Assembly (NCBI RefSeq): GCF_027887165.1
Contig: NC_077233.1
Location: 177,735,506-177,799,505 of the forward strand
Length of the DNA stretch: 64,000 nt
Direction: 5' to 3'
Origin: Monodelphis domestica
Lineage: Eukaryota; Chordata; Mammalia; Didelphimorphia; Didelphidae
The position numbers and the translations under genes were made by a program. This document shows, one piece after another, positions 44,939 through 54,222 of this stretch (positions are counted from its first letter, which is position 1; the number at the start of each line of letters is the position of its first letter). The notes below the pieces were generated by a model, which saw only the letters and a program-made list of their open reading frames with translations, did not search any database and was not told the origin of the DNA.

Positions 44939-45134
44939 TTTTTTAAACCCTTACCTTCTGTCTTAGAATCAATACTCTATATTGGTTCTATAGCAGAAGA
45001 GTCTTAAGAGCTAGGCAGTGTTAAGTGACTTGCCCAGATTTACACAGCTAAGAAGTGTCTGAGGCCAAATTTTATCCCATTACCTATCATCTTCAGGCCT
45101 GACTCTCAATTTGCTAAGCTAACTACCTGCCCTT
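44939..45134 (-). mobile_element. SINE family B
   Basis: 'aaacccttaccttctgtcttagaatcaatac...gtgacttgcccagatttacacagc...gctaagctaactacctgccc'. Diverged reverse copy. Confidence 0.85.
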
Positions 45135-45537
45135 CATACTCTATATCTTGCTCTGGTTTTTCTAATATTTCCTAGTTACCACTATAATACTTAAGCTGAA
45201 CTATTATTCCTTACTCTTACTATATTACCAAATCACTTCCTCTTCTAGTTTTCATGTCCTTCATGATTTTTTATTGGTCTTTCTCTTGCATGAATTATTA
45301 TGAGTGCCATGCTATAATATGATATGATATATCATGCTATGATATATTTGAAACTTTCATATAGTTTTCCATTTGTCACTTGGCTGACTTAAAATTTTAA
45401 TTCTCTGAGATAGTTATCCCATGACTTTATAGATATTTGCCTCAGTAAATGACTTCAGTGTAGAAAGGGAGAGGAAGAAAAGATGAGGATACAAGAAAAT
45501 GAATCCATAGGACTGAAATTATTAAAAATAAAGAAGT

Positions 45538-45736
45538 GGGAGGCAGGTAGGTGGCTCAGTAGATAGAGAGCCAGGCCCAGAGAGAGACAGAAGGTCCTGG
45601 GTTCAAATGTGGCCTCAGACACTTCTTATCTTTGTGCCCTGAGCAAGTCACCTAATCCCCATTGCCTAGCCCTTACCACTCTTCTGCCTTGAAACCAATA
45701 CATGGTATTGATTCTAAGACAGAAGGTAAGGGCTTA
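45538..45736 (+). mobile_element. SINE family B
   Basis: 'ggaggcaggtaggtggctcagtagatagagagcc...gttcaaatgtggcctcagacac...gaaaccaatacatggtattg...agacagaaggtaaggg'. Confidence 0.9.
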
Positions 45737-46339
45737 ATCAAAAGAAATAAAAAGGGGGAGGTGAGATAGATTTCCAAGTGGAATGGAAATTCTGCTTACC
45801 AGGACCTGCTTGCCCCTTCTCCTCAATAGGCCAATTTTGGCAGAAATCAGTTGGAACTCCACATTAGAGATAGGACATTGATGGGAAAAACCACAGCTTT
45901 CAGGAATTTTAGATCTCTTCTAATCCTGAGTCCCACAGTCAAGGGACATGGATGAGTATTCCTCAGACTTTCATGTAACCACTGACCCTAATCAATGTAT
46001 AAGTTTGATCATTTGGGAACTGTGTTGTTGGCTTACACTCTCTCTTGCCCGATAACAGGCAGGATGGTGGCAGGGAACTAAACAAACTCAAACTGGGTCT
46101 TTCCTAGAAGCATATTAAAAGGTTTTTGTGCTATCTAGAAACTGTTTAGAGAGGCACAACCAAGCAGTTATTCTTTTATTATGCATTATATTAAAAAAAA
46201 TCAATTCCATGCCAAGTAAAAACACTATTTGAGTTACATGTCATTGTCTCCTTCTTAGGGAAGTTGCTGTTATGTGAAGCACACACACATAATTTAAGCT
46301 CATTAAAATGTAACAAAAAATTAGATACTGTACAGCATT
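45737..46339. other. Unclassified intergenic sequence
   Basis: Nothing recognised here. Confidence 0.35.
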
Positions 46340-46800
46340 AAAGTACTATAGGATCATAGATTTAGAGCTGGATGGGATCTTAAGAGTCTTCTAGTCCATT
46401 GATGTTGAACTCAAATAGAAACAAGGGCCACTAAACCATACATAAGGATCCCTGCAGGCCCCATATTGACTTCATTTTAAAATGTAATATGATCAATGTT
46501 TTATTGTATTTTTATTTATTTTGTTAAATAATTCCTAATTACATTTTAATCTGATTTGAGTTGCACTTGCGGGCTGCCTGTGGATCTTGTATTTGATACT
46601 TCTGATCTAGTCAAAATTCTCATTTCACAATTTAGGAAATATAGCTCCATCAAGTGACTTTCCTGATCAATTCTTTGCCAAGTAAACATTGTCCCAAGAT
46701 AGTGCCATGTCTCCTAGGCAATATGTCAGTTGCAGGATCTGAACCCAAATATGTTGACTGTCAACCCAGAGTACTTTTCATAATACTTTGTTAGAGGTCT
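46340..46800 (-). mobile_element. MIR/THER-type SINE split by a hAT-like element
   Basis: Left part 'ggatcatagatttagagctggatgggatcttaagagtcttctagtcc' and right part 'aaaattctcatttcacaatttaggaaatatagctcc' onwards belong to one reverse MIR/THER copy. Confidence 0.65.
46397..46604. mobile_element. hAT-like non-autonomous transposon (208 bp) with 8-bp target duplication
   Basis: Ends: left cattgatgttgaactc, right tttgatacttctg; these are inverted repeats that have decayed from a form like cagaggtgtcaaactc/gagtttgacacctctg. Flanks ttctagtc (46389-46396) and atctagtc (46605-46612) agree at 7 of 8 bases. The interior ('ttttattgtatttttatttattttgttaaat') contains no gene. Confidence 0.75.
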
Positions 46801-46827
46801 TAAAATATTCTAAGGGCTCTTACAAAG

Positions 46828-47091
46828 AAGGGCAGCTAGATGGTGCAGTAAATAGAGAACAGGATCTTGACTCAGGTAGACCCAGACCCCTCTTCCTGAG
46901 TTCAAATCTGGCCTTAGATACTTATTAGCTAGGGGGCCCTGCACAAATTACTTAACCCTGTTTGCCTCAGTTTCCTTGTCTGTAAATTGAGTTGGAGAAG
47001 GAAATGGCAAACCACTGTATTATTTCTGCCAAGAAAATCCCAAATGGGGTCACAAAGAGTCAGATACAACTGAAAAATGACTGTACAACAA
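46828..47091 (+). mobile_element. CORE-SINE family A
   Basis: Full-length: 'gggcagctagatggtgcagtaaatagag...cttcctgagttcaaatctggc...atcccaaatggggtcacaaagagtcagatacaactg'. Confidence 0.9.
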
Positions 47092-47099
47092 CATATGGT

Positions 47100-47290
47100 A
47101 GGGGGATTAGACTTGTTCTTCTTGACTCCTGAGGGAAGAACTAAAAGTGAAGGGTTGAAAAGTTGACTGAGACAGATTCTTCCTCCCTTAAGATTCTCAA
47201 GTAGATTCTAGAGAATTTGGCTACTTGGGAACCTAGTAGAAGAGATTCTCGTTCAAGAGGAAAAAAAGATCTTAGAGAACAGGGATAGTT
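47100..47290 (+). mobile_element. CR1/L3-like fragment
   Basis: 'ggggattagacttgttcttcttgactcctgagggaagaactaaaag' parallels the CR1/L3 3' region 'ggattagacttgttctgcttggccccagagggcagaactagg'. Short and diverged. Confidence 0.5.
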
Positions 47291-47324
47291 TCCTATTTGT
47301 TGTTACATGGAAAAGAGCACTGAG

Positions 47325-47522
47325 GGGGCAGCTGGGTAGCTCAGTTGATTGAGAGCCAGGCCTAGAGACAGGAGGTCCTGGAATAAAATCTGGCCTCAGA
47401 CCCTTCCCAGCTGTGTGACCCTGGGCAAGTCATTTAACCCCCATTGCCTAGCCCTTACCACTCTTCTGCCTTGGAACTAATATACAGCATTGATTCCAAG
47501 ATGGAAGGTAAGGGTTTAAAAA
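47325..47522 (+). mobile_element. SINE family B
   Basis: Nearly consensus: 'ggggcagctgggtagctcagttgattgagagcc...ctgtgtgaccctgggcaagtc...gatggaaggtaagggttta'. Confidence 0.92.
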
Positions 47523-47633
47523 GGAGGGGCACTAAATAGGAGTCATAGGTCCTTATTTCAAATCTTGATTCTGCTACTCCTTATGCACACTTGTGGAAGT
47601 CCTGGCTCTATGGTTCTCTCTCTCTTTTTAATA

Positions 47634-47799
47634 AAAACCCTTACCTTCCATCTTAGAATCATTAAGGGCTAGGCAATGAGGGTTAAGTGACTTGCCCAGG
47701 GTCACACAACTAGGAAGTGTATGAGGTAAGATTTGAACCTAGGACCTCCCATTTCTAAGCCTGGCTCTCTATCCACTGAGTCACCCATCTCCCCTCTCC
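47634..47799 (-). mobile_element. SINE family B (short)
   Basis: 'aaacccttaccttccatcttagaatc' joins directly to 'attaagggctaggcaatgaggg', so the middle 'accaatac...' block is deleted; ends 'ctatccactgagtcaccc'. Confidence 0.85.
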
Positions 47800-47804
47800 C
47801 CCCC

Positions 47805-48072
47805 TTTAAAAGATGTTATCTTCCCCAATGGCCAAGCATGAGACTCAATCCCAAGACAATTTTGTCAAGGAAGCTTTAATCAGCTCCATTTTTTCAACCT
47901 GGTATAATTTACTCCTCTATATACAGTCTGATGCCCCTCTGCTTTTAGGGGTCCTCACTAGTTTGGACACCCCATGAATTTTAATGCTGCTGTAGCTCAG
48001 AACTCCCAAACTCAAGCCATCCAGCCTCAGCTTCTCAAAACAAGATCTATATATGTATACCACCTTACCTGG
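47805..48072 (-). pseudogene. 7SL (SRP) RNA pseudogene, near full length, more diverged
   Basis: On the - strand: start ccaggtaaggtggtatac, gaagctgaggctggatggcttgag (7SL ggaggctgaggctggaggatcgcttgag), gggagttctgagctacag, ggggtgtcc (7SL cgggtgtcc), ataccaggttgaaaaaatggagc (7SL gcccaggtcggaaacggagc), gggattgagtctcatgcttggccattgg (7SL gggatcgcgcctgtgaatagccactg). So the order is 7SL from 5' end to near the 3' end. It keeps the 'gctgaggctgga' block that the copy at 27.9 kb has lost, so the two were made independently from a 7SL-like source. Not a functional gene. Confidence 0.78.
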
Positions 48073-48204
48073 AATTCATTTTCCTCACTAATAAGACAAT
48101 GTATTTGAAGCAAATGACCTATTTGCATGCTTGAGGTATTTCTAGTCATTTCTAGATCTTTTGGGGGTAGTGATTACTTTTCATTGGTTAAACTTCTCTA
48201 AAAA

Positions 48205-48368
48205 TCTGAATAATATGGAAATATGTTTTGCTCGGTAATACATGTATAGCCCAGATTGAATTGCTTGTCAAGTCTGAGAAGAGGGAGGGATGAAGGGAGG
48301 GAGGCAAAATGGATCATATAACTTTGGGAAACTTATGTGGAAATTTGTTATCAAAATAAAAAATTCAA
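48205..48368 (+). mobile_element. L1 3'UTR end fragment
   Basis: 'aatatggaaatatgttttgctcggtaatacatgtatagcccagattgaattgc...gagggatgaagggaggg...caaaataaaa' matches the 3'UTR of the other L1 copies (compare 30210-30375). Confidence 0.65.
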
Positions 48369-48589
48369 ACAAAAATAAACTTATCTAAAAATAGCATAGA
48401 GTAAGTATTCATTTCCCATTATTCAAAGGCAACAAATAATTTAAATAGGTTGGTTAGATTTGTTATAATTACTCACAATGTTTTCTCAACTTTATTCTTC
48501 TAATTTGGTGCTAATTATAACTTTTGCTCTAATTGATGATTTGACTAGACCTAGATGATGCTGAAATAATTGCTTTGTCAGGAACCAGT

Positions 48590-48910
48590 CATTTGCTATC
48601 TCTTAAAGTATAGCAAATTTGTATATTTTTAAAATGTTTTTTAATGTTCACCAGGAGGCTTATGAGTAGCTTATTAGCTTTTGGTATCCTTCATTTCTGG
48701 ATCTTGAATTGTGTTTTCCAATCATTTTCTCCATCCTCTAGTCTGCTCACCTTCGCTTTGAAGTCACTGAGTGTAAAGATATATATGGTAACTTGGCTTG
48801 GATGATCTTTTCAGGTTTTTCATCAGATATCTCTATTTCATTTGCAATAAATGTTAGAGCAGAGGATGCAATTTTCTTCATGGTTGGTCCTGTCTAGAAA
48901 CAAACTATTG
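48590..48910 (-). pseudogene. RTE LINE endonuclease fragment
   Basis: On the - strand, SDFKAKVSRLEDGENDWK (about 48775-48720) corresponds to the RTE endonuclease 'GDFNAKVGRxEDGE', preceded by sequence matching 'TMK...KLPYIYTL'. The leading G of the GDFN motif is replaced by S and the N by K, so it is inactive. Confidence 0.65.
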
Positions 48911-49139
48911 TTACTATTGATGTGTAATCTGTATCCAATAAACAATGAATTTAGACTCTTTGGGGGGAACTAAACTATAGGCATTCTCACTGTAAGTGAA
49001 ATAATGTGTAGTTGAATTGAAAGATGGATCACAGGTTCTTCATGGAGTTAGTGGAGTTGATTTCATGGTGTTCTCCAAGGCAGCAAGAAACATTATTTTC
49101 AAGGACCCTTGGTCATTTATCTCACCTTACAGTGATCAA
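48911..49139. other. Unclassified intergenic sequence
   Basis: Nothing recognised here. Confidence 0.35.
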
Positions 49140-49345
49140 AGAAGCATAGATTTAGATATAGAAAAGAGCTTAGGGGTCATTGAATCCAGCCCCACATTTT
49201 AGAGATGAAGAAACTAAGGACTAGAGAGGCTGAATGACTTGCCCAAGGTCATGTGATTTTAAAGCTTTTGAGGTAGATTTTAACTCAGGGTTCTTTGAAT
49301 CCAAGTTCAGGACTGGATTCCTGCACCACACTACCTCTAATTGAG
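49140..49345 (-). mobile_element. MIR/THER-type SINE
   Basis: 'gaagcatagatttagatatagaaaagagcttaggggtcattgaatccagcccc...agatgaagaaactaagg...gcccaaggtcatgtg'. Confidence 0.75.
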
Positions 49346-49439
49346 AAACAGCATAAAGACAACTATAGTTTATGTGCTATCAATTAGCACAGTGAATAGA
49401 AGGACATTGCAGAAAACTCACATTAAAATCTTTGAGTGT

Positions 49440-49670
49440 AGCAGGATCAGGAAACCTCAGTTCTAGTGTCAGCTCTTTTATTAACTATTTCTTTGCCCCT
49501 GGAAAAATAATAGGATTTATAGTTCTAGAGCTGGAAGAGATCTCAGAGGACAGCGACTCCAAATCACTTATTTTATAGAACACTTTCACATCCTGGTCCT
49601 TTGTTTCCTTGTCTATTAAATGATAAGGATATAGTAGGCGGCATCTTAGATCTTCCTGAACACTAAACAT
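49440..49670. mobile_element. MIR-type SINE pieces, one nested in another
   Basis: A MIR head on + ('aggaaacctcagttctagtgtcagctc') ends at 49500; 49505-49600 is a reverse MIR/THER tail ('ttatagttctagagctggaagagatctcagaggacag'), and 49600-49625 returns to 'ttgtttccttgtctattaaatgat' of the first. Confidence 0.55.
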
Positions 49671-49869
49671 TCTAGTATTCTCTTTTCTACAACTGCTTGC
49701 TCATCATCATTTTCTACTTGTCCTTCTAAAGTTATATAAAATCTCCTTCCATCTGAGACAAATCAAATGGAGAAGCAAAATCTCACTTTGTGTAGATATT
49801 GGTATATAGTTCTAGGTCCCAACAAATGTATGGTATAGAAGAAGGCATTCTTTTATTGGGCTGTTCTTT
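49671..49869. other. Unclassified intergenic sequence
   Basis: Nothing recognised here. Confidence 0.35.
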
Positions 49870-49882
49870 AAAATGAGCACTA

Positions 49883-50105
49883 GGGGGCCAGCTGGGTGGC
49901 TCATTGGATTGAGAGCCAGACCTGGAGACTGGAGGTCCTAGGTTCAAATGGTTCAAATCTGGCCTCAGACACTTCCCAGCTGTGTGACTCTGGGCAAGTC
50001 ACTTGACCCCCATTGCCTAGTCTTTACAACTCTTCTGCCTTGGAGCCAATACACAGTATTGATTCCAAGACTGAAGGTAATGGTAAATAAAAAATAAAAT
50101 AAAAT
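49883..50105 (+). mobile_element. SINE family B with 13-bp target-site duplication
   Basis: Full-length copy with a small internal duplication ('ggttcaaatggttcaaatctgg') and an (AAAAT)n tail. Flanked by the exact repeat aaaatgagcacta at 49870-49882 and 50106-50118. Confidence 0.93.
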
Positions 50106-50118
50106 AAAATGAGCACTA

Positions 50119-51145
50119 AATCTAAATGGCTAGAGGAAAAAATATTGATTGCTTATAGGGATACTCTAATTCCCCAAGGGCAGAAAGACATCTCTCTAAG
50201 GCACATGCCACATATTTTAGGAAAGATCAGAGGAAGATCAGGAGGGAGAGAGACCCCAGTTAATATCTTGATGCAGTTCCATTTACTTTCCAATACTAGT
50301 AGATGGTGAATAAGGGATTCCAGGTGGTGGCTGTGTTCTTTTTAAGTGCTCAGAATCAGAAAGAACACTCAAGCTCCCCAAACTGGCTCCAGCAGGAAAA
50401 GGGGAGAGAACTGTTATAGCGTACACATGCAGCTTACCCTTTCCTGCCATGCCATGAATCAGTTTATAGTAGACACTACCAAATATTTGTAATGTTCATA
50501 CTACACATATATTCGGGATGTATGAAGTCAATCAATTGCTTTGCTCTAGTCTAGGCCATATCATCTGAAAAACTGACAGGTACTTGGGTTCTTTCTCTTG
50601 GAAATCTTGCTTTCCTTCCACATTTCTTCTTGAAGTAGAATGGACATTATGAAGTTTAACTGCTGAGAGAACAATTTTAAAATGACAGTTGTAGGTAGTA
50701 GAGCATAAAACTAAACCCCTACAAGGCCACTGATTTCATTCTCACAAGAATGAAGATCATCTCGCTGTCTAATATCCCAAACATTTGACATTATTACAGT
50801 CTGTTTATACTTCCTCAATTAAAGTCCTACACGGATACCTGATGTTGGCCATGCCCATAGGTTCTCAAAGCAATGACACTGAAACCCAAGTTCTGGTAGG
50901 TCCTTACAAACTAGAATGTACTCAGTGGCTTCTCTGATCTTCTCCAGATAATATATTTATCTCACAAGGCCTAGACTGGCCAGAAGTTTGGCCAACAGAT
51001 GATTAATAATTCAAGAAGCCATGCTTTCATTAGTGTGAGTATACCCACCACCAATGTAGATTGCCATCCCTTCATACCTCAGATGATAGTCATCATGAGT
51101 TGCTGTGGCTGAAAAAATGAAAGCGTATAGTCTGTGCATATTATG
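50119..51145. other. Unclassified intergenic sequence
   Basis: No recognised gene or repeat over about 1 kb. Confidence 0.4.
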
Positions 51146-51149
51146 GATC

Positions 51150-51245
51150 CAATGAATGAATGAAAGGATATTTATTAAGAATTTACTATTGCTAGGCACT
51201 GGGCTGAGCTCTGGGAACATAAATACAAAAGGAAAATCCTAATTC
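51150..51245 (+). repeat. Family D dispersed repeat fragment
   Basis: 'gaatgaatgaatgaaaggatatttattaagaatttactattgctaggcactgggctgagctctggg'. Confidence 0.5.
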
Positions 51246-51589
51246 TTTAATCATATTGCTGGAATGTGCTCAAGATGATTTCATCAATAAAGATAAAACC
51301 TCTCCTTGGGATTGTAATAGCCTCTTAACTAGTCTCCTTGCCTTCAGCCTCCCACTTCTCCAATCCATCTTTCCACACAACTTGCAAAATAAGCATCCTA
51401 AGGATAATATGATTATATTGACTCCTTTCCCCCCACCAATACCAAAAAAATCCCAAAACAAAGAAAAAACTTGAGTGGTTCCTCATTCCTTTGAGGATAA
51501 AATACAGACGTGTAGGACCTTCTTTCTGATTATCATCTATCCTTCCAGAATTATTTTACATAATGTTCTAGGTAGGACAGTGTATATGT

Positions 51590-51755
51590 TGCCAATAGTC
51601 CTTGGGTTCAAATAATAACTAAGAAGTTTATTAATTGTGTTCTTGGGTAAGTAACTTAATCCTTGGGTACCAAATTCCTCATATACAAAATAGAAGTAAG
51701 GTAGCTAGTCTTGATAGCCTTTAAGGACATTGCCAGTTCTAAATCTATGATCTAG
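51590..51755 (+). mobile_element. MIR-type SINE inside L2
   Basis: 'ccttgggttcaaataataac...tgtgttcttgggtaagtaacttaatcc...attgccagttctaaatctatgatc'. Confidence 0.65.
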
Positions 51756-51764
51756 CTAAATCAA

Positions 51765-52030
51765 AGAAGCTGCTAGATGATGATGAAGTTTACAGAAGTA
51801 CTGATCTCGAAGTCGAGAAGACCTGAGTTTGAATCCTATTTCAGATACTTACTAGTCATGTGACCCTGGACAAGTCACTTAACCTTTGCCTACTACCTTA
51901 CTCTCATCTATAGAATGGAGTAATAAAAGCACCTACTTCCCAGGGTTGTTGTAAGGACCAAATACATATGGAGAGTACTTTGCAAACCTTAAAGCTCTAT
52001 AAGTACTAGCTGTCATCAGCATTATTATTA
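51765..52030 (+). mobile_element. CORE-SINE family C inside L2
   Basis: 'gacctgagtttgaatcctatttcagatacttactagtcatgtgaccctggacaag...cccagggttgttgtaaggaccaaatac...agtactttgcaaaccttaaagctctataagtactagc'. Confidence 0.8.
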
Positions 52031-52442
52031 CCCTTTTATCCTATTAGCTTTCAAATGTTCTCTGTCCCAGTCAAACTGGATTAGGAATTTACCAAACCAT
52101 CTCTTACCTTCTAGCATTCATTCATATCTGGAAGATATCCTTCAGAGTCTGCCTTCCAAAAGCTATTTCTTCCTTCCAAGTTCATCTCTAGTGCCATTAG
52201 TCACATTGTCTTTGAAGAATACCGTAATCGCCCTAGTAGGAAGCATTTTCTTCATCTTCCAATTTCTCTAGAGATCTTGGTTCAGGCCTCTCTTTTGCTC
52301 ATATTAGCCCTACATTATACAGATCTGTGTACCTGTGACATTTTTTTGTTTTATATCCCCAGGGTCTGGCACCGCAACTTGAATGTAGAGAGTGTTTAAT
52401 ATTCATTGAATTGCATTGAACACAATAAGTGTACAGACGTAC

Positions 52443-52458
52443 TCCATCTGATTTCTTT
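52443..52458 (+). repeat. Left target-site duplication of the full-length L1 (16 bp)
   Basis: tccatctgatttcttt, identical to 59411-59426. On the + strand the junction ttcttt|aa at the right copy fits the L1 endonuclease preference TTTT/AA for an element inserted in the - orientation. Confidence 0.93.
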
Positions 52459-52470
52459 TTTTTTTTTTTT

Positions 52471-53069
52471 GAAATAGATCATTTTTATATAGAGAAGAAA
52501 CATACTTTAAGCAACACAATTGTAATTTAAGTAACACAAATGTAACTGTACCAAAGAATTGATTCAGAAATTATCTGAAGGTGAGGAAGATACCAAAAGC
52601 AAGGGAAAAACTCAGACTATATTAATGCTGAAAAAAGACAACCAAGAAATGATCAACAATGATTGACCTCTTTAGTTAATCCATAAGATTACCTCCTTAT
52701 GCATTGGGGGCATCCTTGTTGAGGGAATTAGCATAAAACCAGCAAGCTTTCTCAAGTGATGTTCCACATTAGTCTACATCTTTACTATTAGTTGATTGTA
52801 GAAAGGAGGCAGAAAATATAAATGATTCAAAAGAGAGAAATGCTATCTTAAAGGTTCTCTTTCAATAAGTTACCTCCATCTATCCATCCACCCAGCCATC
52901 AAAAGTATTAAAGATTCCTTGAAGATATGATGATCAATCAACAAGAATTTGTGGATTATTATGTGTGCACGTTCAGGGAAGACTAGCACTTCTGGTATGG
53001 GGACTTGCCAAGTCCTTTCTTTTTACGGTTGCTCATCCATTTACCTTCCACTTAACTCATCTGTATCTC
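52471..53069 (-). mobile_element. 3'-transduced flanking sequence carried by the L1
   Basis: About 600 bp of non-L1 sequence lies between the L1 poly(A) (T run at 53070-53083 on the + strand) and a second poly(A) (T run at 52459-52470) that abuts the target duplication. In L1 orientation its end carries TATAAA 13 nt before the second poly(A) (52484-52489), a known weak polyadenylation-signal variant. I recognise no gene or repeat inside. The simplest reading is that transcription passed the L1's own AATAAA at the source locus and the downstream DNA was copied along. Confidence 0.8.
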
Positions 53070-53422
53070 TTTTTTTTTTTTTTAAATATATTTTATTTGG
53101 TCATTTCCAAGCATTATTCGTTAAAGACATAGATCATTTTCTTTTCCTCCCCCCCCCAACCCCCCATAGCCGACGCGTAAGTCCACTGGGCATTAGATGT
53201 TTTCTTGATTTGAACCCATTGCTTTGTTGATAGTATTTGCATTAGAGTGTTCATTTAGAGTCTATCCTCTGTCATGTCCCCTCAATCTTTGTATTCAGGC
53301 AGTTGCTTTTTCTCGGTGTTTCCACTCCCATAGTTTATCCTTTGCTTATGAATGGTGTTTTTTTCTCCTGGATCCCTGCAAGTTGTTCAGGGACATTACA
53401 CCACCACTAATGGAGAAGTCCA

Positions 53423-54222
53423 TTACGTTCGATGATACCACAGTGTGTTTGTCTCTGTGTACAATGTTCTCCTGGTTCTGCTCCTCTCGCTCTGCATCAC
53501 TTCCTGGAGGTTGTTCCAGTCTCCATGGAACTTCTCCACTTTATTATTCCTTTTAGCGCAATAGTACTCCATCACCAACATATACCACAGTTTGTTCAGC
53601 CATTCCCCAATTGATGGGCATCCCCTCATTTTCCAGTTTTGGGCCACCACAAAGAGCGCAGCTATGAATATTTTTGTACAAGTCTTTGTGTCCATTATCT
53701 CTTTGGGGTACAGACCCAGCAGTGCTATGGCTGGGTCAAAGGGTAGATATTCTTTTGTCGCCCTTTGGGCATAGTTCCAAATTGCCCTCCAGAATGGTTG
53801 GATCAGTTCACAGCTCCACCAGCAATGAATTAATGTCCCTACTTTGCCACATCCCCTCCAGCATTCATTACTTTCCTTTGCTGTTATGTTAGCCAATCTG
53901 CTAGGTGTGAGGTGATACCTCAGAGTTGTTTTGATTTGCATCTCTCTGATTATAAGAGATGTAGAACACTTCTTCATGTGCTTGTTAATAGTTTTGATTT
54001 CTTTATCTGAGAACTGCCTATCCATTTCCCTTGCCCATTTATCAATTGGAGAATGGCTTGATTTTGTGTACAATTGATTTAGCTCTTTATAAATATGAGT
54101 AATTAAACCTTTGTCAGAGGTTTCTATGAAGATTTTTTCCCAATTTGTTGTTTCCCTTCTGATTTTAGTTATATTGGTTTTGTTTGTACAAAAGCTTTTT
54201 AGTTTGATGTAGTCAAAATTAT
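53423..54222 (-). pseudogene. L1 ORF2 C-terminal part, out of frame with the N-terminal part
   Basis: About 267 codons continue ORF2 after the frameshift near 54226, with no further stop until 53423. It includes the C-terminal cysteine-rich motif CX3CX7HX4C (C-WRG-C-GKVGTLI-H-CWWS-C, at about 53850) thought to bind RNA, then the conserved GCPSIGEWLNKLWYMLVMEY block. Together the two parts give about 1267 codons, close to the 1275 of human L1 ORF2. An open frame in this part begins only at a TTG near 54073, so the fragment is not expected to be made alone. Confidence 0.85.

Larger units (their letters stand above)
47523..48180 (+). mobile_element. MIR-type SINE interrupted by a SINE B and a 7SL pseudogene
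   Basis: Left part 'ataggtccttatttcaaatcttgattctgctactcc' (to about 47630) and right part 'attttcctcactaataagacaatg...tctagtcatttctagatctt' (48073 on) fit a MIR head and tail. The SINE B at 47634 and the 7SL copy at 47805 lie in between. Confidence 0.5.
51255..52430 (+). mobile_element. L2 LINE 3' region, split by two SINEs
   Basis: 'gattgtaatagcctcttaactagtctccttgcc...ctccaatccatctttccac...gagtggttcctcattcctttgaggataaaatacagac' then, after the SINEs, 'accaaaccatctcttacc...ttcagagtctgccttcc...ttttatatccccagggtctggcacc...attgaattgcattgaa'. This is the L2 ORF2 end and 3'UTR in order. Confidence 0.7.

Noticed and set aside
53053..53070. ctcatctgtatctctt next to the first L1 poly(A) as an alternative left target duplication
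   Set aside because: It only loosely resembles 59411-59426, whereas 52443-52458 is an exact 16-bp match that directly abuts the outer poly(A).
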